The notes beneath the pieces are model-generated. The model was not told the DNA's origin. It searched no databases and saw only the letters and a program-made list of their open reading frames with translations. DNA of 36,098 nt from an uncultured Prevotellaceae bacterium. GTDB taxonomy: Bacteria > Bacteroidota > Bacteroidia > Bacteroidales > Bacteroidaceae. The position numbers were made by a program, and so were the translations under genes. The DNA is taken from the NCBI GenBank assembly GCA_947167455.1, contig CAMVIB010000026.1, positions 1 to 36,098 of the forward strand. Reading direction: 5' to 3'. Of the stretch, positions 1 through 6,708 are shown piece by piece (the first letter of the stretch is position 1; every line of letters begins with the position of its first letter).

Positions 1-52
1 ACTGTTTCAGCTAATGAAGAGAAAAAGTGTCTAGTGAAATCAGGAAAAGTCA

Positions 53-206
53 GTTTCCGCACGTTTGCAACCCCGTTTCCGCACGTTAGCAACCCCGTTT
101 CCGCACGTTAGCAACCCCGTTTCCGCACGTTAGCAACCCCGTTTCCGTACGTTAGCAACCCCGTTTCCGCACGTTAGCAACCCCGTTTCCGCACGTTTGC
201 AACCCC
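53..206. repeat. Tandem array, seven 22-bp units
   Basis: Seven head-to-tail units of 22 bp, each beginning GTTTCCGCACGTTAGC and ending AACCCC. The first and last units carry TTTGC instead of TTAGC and the fifth has GTAC for GCAC; otherwise they are identical. There are no variable spacers, so this is a simple tandem array and not a CRISPR. Confidence 0.95.
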
Positions 207-450
207 GCAGGGGTGGGGCTCATCACAGGCAGGGGGCAGCTCCTGCTGTAGCCGAAACGCCCCCCGCAAGGGTGGCTCATCACATTGATATAGGTGGGTC
301 CTATAAATTAGCTTTGGATTGCTCTCAGGCTGTTTTCGAGCAGCTTTGACCTCAAGCCCGCCGAAGCGTAGCGGGCAGCACGGCGCTTGCGACGCTTGAC
401 ACTTCAGGCGCTCGAGCTCTGCTCGCTCCACACTTGGAGAACGGTTCTTC

Positions 451-512
451 GCGCTCGACCTTTGGTCGCTTCGCTCAGCAAAGAAGTGTCGAAGCGACCG
501 AAGGTCGAGCGC
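451..512. repeat. Inverted repeat, 23-bp arms
   Basis: The arms 451-473 and 490-512 are complementary at 22 of 23 positions around a 16-nt centre. The arms read GCGCTCGACC...TCGCTTCG and its complement. There is no T-run on either side, so it does not look like a factor-independent terminator. It could be a recombination site, a BIME-like repeat or a structured transcript end. Confidence 0.85.
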
Positions 513-519
513 CTAGAGG

Positions 520-663
520 ATTCACCTTCATCGCCTAGGGGTTGAGTTTGTCCCACGTTCGTGGGCCCATTGTCCCACGTTCGTGGGCTCATTGTCCCAC
601 GTTCGTGGGCTCATTGTCCCACGTTCGTGGGACAAGTATATCCCCTGGGCGATGAAGGTGAAT
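520..663. repeat. Inverted 22-mer pair bracketing four 22-bp hairpin units
   Basis: The 22-mer at 520-541 is the reverse complement (21 of 22) of 642-663, which is the first unit of the next array. Between them lie four tandem 22-bp units (549-570, 571-592, 593-614, 615-636), each containing the near-palindrome CCCACGTTCGTGGG. The block could fold as one long stem capped by four small hairpins. Confidence 0.85.
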
Positions 664-882
664 CCCCTGGGCGATGAATGGATATGCTCTAAGCGATGAA
701 TGGATATGCTCTAGGCGATGAATGGATATCCTCTGGGAGATGAATGGATATCCTCTAAGCGATGAATGGATATGCTCTGGGCGATGAATGGATATGCTCT
801 AGGCGATGAATGGATATCCTCTAGGCGATGAATGGATATGCTCTGGGCGATGAATGGATATCCTCTTGGTGATGGATGTCTA
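641..882. repeat. Tandem array, eleven 22-bp units
   Basis: Eleven consecutive 22-bp units with the core GCGATGAATGGATA and a variable TCCTCTAG/TGCTCTGG lead-in. A degenerate further unit starts at 883, is interrupted by the element at 891-1149, and resumes after it (1152-1173 still matches the unit at most positions). Unit-to-unit variation is point changes only, with no length change. Confidence 0.92.
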
Positions 883-890
883 TCCTCTAT

Positions 891-1149
891 ATGATTATCC
901 GCAATCGTACCACCAAGACGCTGGAAGCGTCTCCTCTCAATAACCGGGGGTGCGCAGTACCCCCGGATAGGGACAAAAAGGTGAACATCGACCCTGAAGG
1001 GGTCGCCCATTACGCTGTTCGGGCACTCTTTCAGAGTGCTTGCCTCTATAGAGCTTGTTATCCGGGGGTGCTCGCTACGCTCGTACCCTCGGTTACCAAA
1101 GCGAAGACCGCGTTGCGGTCTCTTTGGTGGTATGATTGCGGATAATCAT
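891..1149. mobile_element. MITE-like element with 26-bp TIRs and 10-bp duplication
   Basis: The ends 891-916 and 1124-1149 are inverted repeats differing at one position (ATGATTATCCGCAATCRTAC then CACCAA). Directly outside both ends lies the same 10-mer TATCCTCTAT (881-890 and 1150-1159), as expected of a target-site duplication made by insertion into the 22-bp tandem array. The ~259-bp body encodes no plausible protein and is rich in hairpins, including CCGGGGGT...ACCCCCGG near 944-966. A second copy of the right end, identical over 48 bp and inverted, occupies 36051-36098. No transposase is visible, so it would have to be mobilised in trans. Confidence 0.7.
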
Positions 1150-1314
1150 TATCCTCTATGTTATGAAGGTGCAGGTTGCGAAGGTCATAACTTGCGGAAC
1201 TTGCATAGCGAGTCCACTTGAAAAAGCAGAAGAACGAATGAAACGGGCAACGCCCCGCGCTGACGCAATTCCAAGGACTTCTTCACGTAGACTCAATAGC
1301 GTGATGTTCAGCCG

Positions 1315-3540
1315 CTAATCCTGAGTGGGGGCATTCTCATCGCCAGATGTCTCGGCGCTCTTCATGGCAATGACCTCGAGGAGTATGGCCAGTTGGTTGG
1401 GCGATGTGTGTGTGGCGAGGAGTGTGCGTGCGTCCTCGCGGAACGCTTCTTGCCAGAAAGCGAAACTTTGTTTGTTCTTAGCCTTGGCGAAGGCCTTGGC
1501 GAAGGTGGCGTATGCCTCGATGGCTTCGCTACGTTTGTCCTGCAGCCACAGGGCGTGTCCCAGGTTGAGGCAGTCCTCCCATCGTGCGTTTCGGCTCTGC
1601 ACGAGAGCGTCGTAGTATTGTTCTGCGCGTGTGAATTTGCCCTGGTGCAGGGCGCACCATCCTATGGCCCGTTTAATGTTTTTTGAGCTGTTGCCCTCAA
1701 ACTCCAGCTGGAAGAGCCTGTTCGCGGCATCGTCCCAGCGTTCGAGTTTTATGAGGCAGTATGCCAGTTGCTCGGAGATGTCAGGCTGCGGCTCGTCGTG
1801 CAGCATGCTTTCCAGCTCTGTCACTGCTGCCTGCCATTGTCCGAGAGCCTGATGGCACTGTGCTTTCTCGTAGGTGATCTCATCGTCGGAGTCGTCGAGG
1901 AGCCGTGCCTGGCTGAGTGCTTCGATGGCTCGCTGCCACATCTCGAGGCTCATCAGTGCCTTGCCTTTCTGGCACAGCAGTTGGGCATTTGCGCCTGTGC
2001 GCTCTTGTGTTGACGTGATGATGGTGAGGGCTTCTGCCGGGGCCTGCATCCACAGCAGCGTCTCTATTGTCGGCCTGACATCTTCGTAGCTGAGGAAGAT
2101 GTCGGCAAACATCGGCATCGTGGGCATCAGCGTGTCTGCCGACAGCTGCATGACGTTGTGGGGCTGCTCAGGCTGTTGTGAGGTGTTGCAGTAGCGGTAC
2201 ATCATCTGCGCATAGTTGTCGTAGGCGTTGAGGTCGCGGTAGGCGTCGGGCATGTCGGATATGTCCTCTATCTGACTCATGGCCTCATTCAGCATCTGTG
2301 CCATGGACGCACTCTTCTCACTGAGGAAGTTGAGCATGGAGACGTATGAGTAGCTGCTGGTGTCGCATAATCTGGAGTCCTTGATGATGCTCAGCGTGAG
2401 CTTCGGCGTGCCTTGCTCTTCGAGCGTGTGCTTCACGAATGGGTACTTCAGTACGAACGGGTAGAAGAAGTGGGCCACGGTCTTGAAGAAGGTGAAGGAC
2501 TTTGTCATCAGCTTGAATGATGAGAAGTCGGTGTCGAAGCCGCTATGTCTTAGCTCTTCCATCCGCTGAGCCTGTCTGGAGAAGAGTTCTGTAATCTTCT
2601 TTTTGTCCTTGCCCAGGTCGGACATGTTGATGCGTATGGTCTTTATGGGTTTGCTGTCATCGCTGTCGTCGAGGAACTTCATCTGTTTCTTGATGATTTT
2701 GCCGATGGCAGGCATGAACTCGTCGAGTTTGCCCTCCACACGTTCTGTGACAGCCGCCCTGACAAGGGCCTCGTTAATTCTCCTGGCAGTCTCTGCGTTC
2801 TCGGCGAAGAGCGTGTGCATCTCTTCGCAGATGTCTGGATAGAAGTCTATGAGCATGTGCCACTGTCGGTGTATGAGCGTCAGCCCCATGAGGAGCCGCA
2901 CACGGTAGTCCTCGTCGTCCTCGTCTTCGGCGGCGGCTCTCTGTGCGAGTCTGAGTAGTATCCTGAGCCTGTATTCGCAGAAGCTGTCGAGACATCCTAC
3001 GGTGAATGCCGACACTATCGTCAGGCGTGCAAAGCGTGGTAGTGCTGCGGTGGCTCCGACGAGGGATGTGTCGGCGTTGTTGGTCAGCAGCCAGAAGCGG
3101 GCCTTGTCGAAGGCGGCGTCCACGGCATCGTAATACTCCTGCGTGTCGTCGTTGGCATGGCTAAGGTACATGATGTTGCCCATGAGCTGTGTCTCGCGTA
3201 TCGATGAGTCTGCGCTGTCGTGCTGGTCGGCATAGCGTGCGAAGGTCGGGGTGTCGGATTTCCCGATACGCCACAAGATGGTTATGTCGTGCAACAAGGC
3301 TATCGTTCGCCGCACGATGGCATAAAGGCTGTCGTCGAGGTGCTCGTCGTTACCGCCCTGTGCGGCGAAGCGCAGCAGTGCCTCGTAGTCGGAGCGTATC
3401 TCCATGAGTGTGTCGAAGGGCGATGGTGGAAATATGTCCCATATTATGCTCTCTGACAGTGCGAGTGCGTCCACGAGCCGCCTCTCAGCGATGGCTTGCA
3501 CCGTCTGCCGGCAGATGTTCTTGAAGGCTTCATAGTCCAT
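1315..3540 (-). CDS. Tetratricopeptide repeat protein
   Basis: A 741-residue soluble protein without signal peptide or membrane segment. The N-terminal ~450 residues are helical and unassigned; the C-terminal part (about residues 480-720) carries TPR-like helix pairs, for example around LLCQKGKALMSLEMWQRAIE, ITYEKAQCHQALGQWQAAVTE and CLNLGHALWLQDKRSEAIEAY. TPR arrays bind partner proteins, so a scaffold role is likely, but nothing in the sequence names the partner. The ATG at 3540 is preferred; an in-frame GTG at 3573 would add a His-rich 11-residue leader only 5 nt after the upstream stop. It is the last gene of the pgk-lipoprotein-TPR series and probably co-transcribed with the lipoprotein gene. 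Confidence 0.85.
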   Translation of the reverse strand: MDYEAFKNICRQTVQAIAERRLVDALALSESIIWDIFPPSPFDTLMEIRSDYEALLRFAAQGGNDEHLDDSLYAIVRRTIALLHDITILWRIGKSDTPTFARYADQHDSADSSIRETQLMGNIMYLSHANDDTQEYYDAVDAAFDKARFWLLTNNADTSLVGATAALPRFARLTIVSAFTVGCLDSFCEYRLRILLRLAQRAAAEDEDDEDYRVRLLMGLTLIHRQWHMLIDFYPDICEEMHTLFAENAETARRINEALVRAAVTERVEGKLDEFMPAIGKIIKKQMKFLDDSDDSKPIKTIRINMSDLGKDKKKITELFSRQAQRMEELRHSGFDTDFSSFKLMTKSFTFFKTVAHFFYPFVLKYPFVKHTLEEQGTPKLTLSIIKDSRLCDTSSYSYVSMLNFLSEKSASMAQMLNEAMSQIEDISDMPDAYRDLNAYDNYAQMMYRYCNTSQQPEQPHNVMQLSADTLMPTMPMFADIFLSYEDVRPTIETLLWMQAPAEALTIITSTQERTGANAQLLCQKGKALMSLEMWQRAIEALSQARLLDDSDDEITYEKAQCHQALGQWQAAVTELESMLHDEPQPDISEQLAYCLIKLERWDDAANRLFQLEFEGNSSKNIKRAIGWCALHQGKFTRAEQYYDALVQSRNARWEDCLNLGHALWLQDKRSEAIEAYATFAKAFAKAKNKQSFAFWQEAFREDARTLLATHTSPNQLAILLEVIAMKSAETSGDENAPTQD

Positions 3541-3578
3541 ATCTTCGATGGTGTGGTTGTGCTGATGGTGCACTCACC

Positions 3579-4595
3579 TTATGGTTTTATTATGGTGTTG
3601 TTGACGAGCGTGTCGGCGGTATAGTCTTTTCGTGCTCGTCCTCTGCCTTGCAGCCATTTCAGGGCCTCCTGGGCGTCGGCTCTGCGTATGGTGTCGAGTG
3701 CAGCAAAAGGCGGCATGGCCGTGCTCACGCTGTCGGCGATCGAGTCGGGCAGTGCGCAAATGTCTCTGAGCAGCGCCGGCAGGCTGTCGCGTTCGGCACC
3801 GTTTAGTCTGTCAGAGGCTATGCCGTAGCCCTGGAACAGCTGTCGCAGCTGGCGTGTGCGTGTCGTGTCGTCCATCACCCATCGGGGCACTACGTATGCT
3901 GCGAGGCGCGGGCTGAGGTTCCGTGTTGACAGGTGGCGGTTTGCTCCGAGCAGTGTCATCTGTGTGACGTATGGTTCGGGCAGAAAAGCGGCGTCCATCG
4001 TTCCGTTGACGAGCATTGCCGTTCTTATGGCGACGTCGTTGATCTGTGGCCTGAAGATGGCATCGGCCTCCATCTGTGCCGTGTCGGTGGCACGGTCGCT
4101 CCAGTAGTCGGTGATGCTGTGTCGTGCCACGGCCACCATGCGTTCGCGCAGTTGCGGTATGGAGCGCACGCGTCCGCGTCGCGGTGTCACCAGTTCGAGT
4201 GCTCCCTCTGTGGCAGCCACGGCCACCACGCCGAAGGTGTCGGCCTGCTGCATCATGATGGCACGTATGAGGTCGCTGTAGGCTATCTCTGCGCGGCGAT
4301 GCAGCAGTGCCGTGTCGGTGTCCAGCTGTGCCTGTAGAGTTGTGATGCGCACGTCGAGTCCCATGGAGTCGTAGATGCCCATCTTCTTGGCAAAGTAAAT
4401 GGGCAGGCAGTCGGCCACGGGCATCAGCGACACATGTAGTGCGGCAGAGTCGCGACGTGCCTCCTGCTCTGGCGACGGCCCTTGCTGCTTGCCTGTGCAT
4501 GCCGTGAGCAGCAGCAGCAGGAACAGTAAAAAGCCACCCCCCGCCCTCCCTGTGAGGGAGGGAGCGGTCACTCTTGCGGTTGAATCCTTTTCCAT
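3579..4595 (-). CDS. NMT1/SsuA-type substrate-binding lipoprotein
   Basis: 338 residues. A hydrophobic run (FLLFLLLLL) ends in a lipobox L-T-A-C with the lipidated Cys at residue 33. The mature part starts LHVSLMPVADCLPIYFAKKMGIYDS, typical of the NMT1/THI5/SsuA periplasmic-binding fold, in which a small molecule (for example a sulfonate or pyrimidine precursor) is bound for an ABC importer. No permease or ATPase gene lies nearby, so the ligand is unknown. Oddly, residues 10-21 (TAPSLTGRAGGG), just before the hydrophobic core, are encoded by a palindromic repeat (4534-4565) that also occurs inverted outside the gene; the repeat seems to have been absorbed into the signal region. There is no alternative start before residue 57, so the long n-region appears genuine. 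Confidence 0.8.
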   Translation of the reverse strand: MEKDSTARVTAPSLTGRAGGGFLLFLLLLLTACTGKQQGPSPEQEARRDSAALHVSLMPVADCLPIYFAKKMGIYDSMGLDVRITTLQAQLDTDTALLHRRAEIAYSDLIRAIMMQQADTFGVVAVAATEGALELVTPRRGRVRSIPQLRERMVAVARHSITDYWSDRATDTAQMEADAIFRPQINDVAIRTAMLVNGTMDAAFLPEPYVTQMTLLGANRHLSTRNLSPRLAAYVVPRWVMDDTTRTRQLRQLFQGYGIASDRLNGAERDSLPALLRDICALPDSIADSVSTAMPPFAALDTIRRADAQEALKWLQGRGRARKDYTADTLVNNTIIKP

Positions 4596-4664
4596 ATCGT
4601 ATTGATGGCGTTTAATTCTTGAAAGGTAACCACTCCCTCCCTTTTAGGGAGAGCGGGGGGTGGG
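4534..4664. repeat. Inverted pair of GC-rich palindromic repeats
   Basis: The copies at 4534-4565 and 4631-4664 are in opposite orientation and nearly identical (CCACCCCCCGC, then CTCCCT-nnn-AGGGAGGGA). Each has an internal CTCCCT/AGGGAG hairpin. One copy lies inside the lipoprotein gene, the other in the spacer after pgk. Such CTCCC/GGGAG elements are dispersed through many Bacteroidota genomes. Confidence 0.8.
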
Positions 4665-4685
4665 ATAAATAATATATGTGTCCTG

Positions 4686-5954
4686 TTATCCCTTGATGGC
4701 AGCTACGCCGGGTAGCACCTTGCCCTCGATGGCCTCGAGGAGAGCTCCGCCGCCGGTGCTGATGTAGCTCACCTTGTCCTCAAGTCCGAACTTGTGGACG
4801 CAAGCCACGCTGTCGCCTCCTCCGATGAGTGAGAATGCGCCTTCGGCAGTAGCTTTTGCCACGGCATCGCCGATGGCACGGCTGCCGGCGGTGAAGTCAT
4901 CGCACTCGAAGCAGCCTGCGGGGCCGTTCCAGAGTATTGTCTTGGCACCCTCGATGGCGGCGGCGAACTTAGCCTGGCTCTTGGGGCCGACGTCGAGTCC
5001 GTCCCATCCTTCCTCGATGGCATTGGAGGGGAATGTCTTGATCTCGGCACCGGGCTTCACGCAGAAGTTGCCGAAGTCATAGCCAGTGCAGCACACGCTG
5101 TCCTCTGCCAGCACGAGCTCCACGCCGTTCTTCTTGGCCATCTCCTCCACGCCGAGAGCCACGTCGAGCTTGTCGAGCTCCACGATGCTGTTGCCGATCT
5201 CGCCGCCGTGGGCCTTCATGAAGGTGTAGGTCATGCCGCCGCAGAGAATGAGCTTATCGACCTTGCCCAGCAGGTTCTCGATGATGCCGATCTTGGTGCT
5301 GACCTTCGAGCCACCCATGATGGCCACGAAGGGTCGCTTGATGTCGTTGAGGACGTTGTCAACGGCCTGCACTTCCTTCTCCATGAGTAGGCCGAGCATC
5401 TTGTTGTCGGCATCGAAGTAGTCGGCGATGACAGCCGTGGAGGCGTGACGGCGGTGAGCGGTGCCGAAGGCATCCATGACGTAGCAGTCGGCATAGCTTG
5501 CCAGGGTCTTGGCAAACTCCTTCTGGCTCTCCTTCATGGCCTTCTTGGCAGCGTCGTAGGCGGGGTCTTCCTTGTCGATGCCCACGGGCTTGCCTTCCTC
5601 CTCGGGATAGTAGCGCAGGTTCTCGAGCAGGAGGACCTGACCCATCTGGAGGGCAGCAGCCTGGTCGGCAGCCTTGGCGCAGTCGGGTGCGAACTGCACG
5701 TCAACGCCGAGGGCGGCGCTCACGGCGGGCACGATCTGCTTGAGCGAGAGTTTGGGGTTCACCTTGCCTTTGGGCTTGCCCATGTGGCTCATGATGATGA
5801 GGGCGCCGCCGTCTGCCAGGATCTTCTTCAGAGTGGGCAGTGCACCGCGGATACGTGTGTCGTCGGTGATGTTACCGTTTCCGTCGAGAGGCACGTTGAA
5901 GTCAACGCGCACGATGGCCTTCTTGCCAGCAAATTTGTAATCGTGGATTGTCAT
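4686..5954 (-). CDS. pgk: Phosphoglycerate kinase
   Basis: 422 residues, a normal length for the family. It catalyses the reversible transfer of the acyl phosphate of 1,3-bisphosphoglycerate to ADP in glycolysis, in the cytoplasm. The N-terminal signature [10 protein letters not shown], the substrate-binding [31 protein letters not shown] and the C-terminal nucleotide loop [11 protein letters not shown] are all present in order, with the interdomain [10 protein letters not shown] in the middle. The ATG at 5954 matches the usual MTIHDY-type start and lies ~45 nt below a good promoter. The spacing to the following lipoprotein gene is 90 nt and contains a palindromic repeat. Confidence 0.98.
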   Translation of the reverse strand: MTIHDYKFAGKKAIVRVDFNVPLDGNGNITDDTRIRGALPTLKKILADGGALIIMSHMGKPKGKVNPKLSLKQIVPAVSAALGVDVQFAPDCAKAADQAAALQMGQVLLLENLRYYPEEEGKPVGIDKEDPAYDAAKKAMKESQKEFAKTLASYADCYVMDAFGTAHRRHASTAVIADYFDADNKMLGLLMEKEVQAVDNVLNDIKRPFVAIMGGSKVSTKIGIIENLLGKVDKLILCGGMTYTFMKAHGGEIGNSIVELDKLDVALGVEEMAKKNGVELVLAEDSVCCTGYDFGNFCVKPGAEIKTFPSNAIEEGWDGLDVGPKSQAKFAAAIEGAKTILWNGPAGCFECDDFTAGSRAIGDAVAKATAEGAFSLIGGGDSVACVHKFGLEDKVSYISTGGGALLEAIEGKVLPGVAAIKG

Positions 5955-6009
5955 AACTTTGTTAATAGTTTAAGTAAAATATGTTTTGTGGTTAGGTCTT
6001 TTTGTGCTG

Positions 6010-6041
6010 CAAAGGTAGTGCTTTCCTGTGAGGCGTGCAAG
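6010..6041 (-). promoter_or_regulatory. Promoter of pgk
   Basis: Reading the minus strand, CTTG (6041-6038) is followed after 20 nt by TACCTTTG (6017-6010), fitting the Bacteroidota -33/-7 consensus TTTG...TAnnTTTG. It lies directly after the nth stop codon and predicts a 5' leader of roughly 45-50 nt. Confidence 0.75.
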
Positions 6042-6044
6042 CAT

Positions 6045-6686
6045 TTAAGTTTTTTTATTATAGTGTGCACACACATGTGCGAGGCCGCACTCCATGCAGT
6101 GCGGCCGCAGTGCTGTGCAGACGTAGCGTCCGTGCAGTATGAGCCAGTGGTGTGCCCGCGGCACTTTGTCCTCTGGGATGTGGCGCATGAGCACGCGTTC
6201 CACGGCAAGCGGCGTCGTGGCCGACGTCGGCACGAGTCCGAGTCTGTGGCTCACGCGGAAGACGTGTGTGTCAACGGCCATGCGTGCCTGTCCGAAAGCC
6301 ACGCTGAGCACCACGTTGGCCGTCTTGCGCCCTACGCCGGGCAGGCGTGTCAGCTCGTCGATGGTTGATGGCACTTCGCCGCCGTAGTCGTTGACGAGCA
6401 TACGTGCCAGCTCCACCAGATGGCGTGCCTTGCTGTTGGGATAGCTCACGCTGCCGACGTATGTCAGCACCTCTTCTGTCGTGGCTGCTGCCATGGCCTC
6501 GGGGGTGGGGTATGCCTCGAAGAGTGGCGGTGTGACCATGTTGACGCGCTTGTCGGTGCACTGTGCGCTGAGCACCACGGCAACGAGCAGCTGGAAGGTG
6601 TCATGAAAATGCAGCTCCGTCTCGGCCACGGGCATAGCTTGCTCGAAGTGGCTCAAGACGGAGCTGTAGCGTTGTCGCAGGGTCAT
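6045..6686 (-). CDS. nth: Endonuclease III
   Basis: 213 residues, the typical length. It is a bifunctional DNA glycosylase/AP lyase that removes oxidised pyrimidines in base-excision repair. The helix-hairpin-helix LPGVGRKTANVV contains the catalytic Lys121, and VDTHVFRV carries the catalytic Asp139. Four cysteines, 190, 197, 200 and 206, fit the C-X6-C-X2-C-X5-C [4Fe-4S] pattern. The gene begins 22 nt below the C10 protease gene on the same strand and probably shares its transcript. The ATG at 6686 gives the standard MTLRQRY-type N-terminus. Confidence 0.97.
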   Translation of the reverse strand: MTLRQRYSSVLSHFEQAMPVAETELHFHDTFQLLVAVVLSAQCTDKRVNMVTPPLFEAYPTPEAMAAATTEEVLTYVGSVSYPNSKARHLVELARMLVNDYGGEVPSTIDELTRLPGVGRKTANVVLSVAFGQARMAVDTHVFRVSHRLGLVPTSATTPLAVERVLMRHIPEDKVPRAHHWLILHGRYVCTALRPHCMECGLAHVCAHYNKKT

Positions 6687-6708
6687 TGTGCTATGGTGCT
6701 GTGTCTTC

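Larger units (their letters stand above)
1..1314. other. Repeat-rich non-coding region
   Basis: No reading frame here resembles a protein; the short frames present run through tandem repeats and hairpins. The stretch holds three tandem arrays with a 22-bp period, a long inverted repeat, a small perfect hairpin (GCCCGC at 356-361 with GCGGGC at 371-376), two partial copies of a GGGTGGCTCAT motif (near 213-225 and 270-281) also found in terminators elsewhere in the window, and a MITE-like element. 1174-1314 shows nothing recognisable. The TPR gene ends at 1315, so this lies downstream of that operon; no clear terminator with a T-run was found. Confidence 0.75.

Noticed and set aside
53..882. 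Possible CRISPR array
   Set aside because: Units are head-to-tail without spacers, and no cas genes are near; simple tandem repeats.
876..1145. 89-codon frame within the MITE-like element
   Set aside because: It crosses hairpins and the element boundary, and has no resemblance to a transposase.
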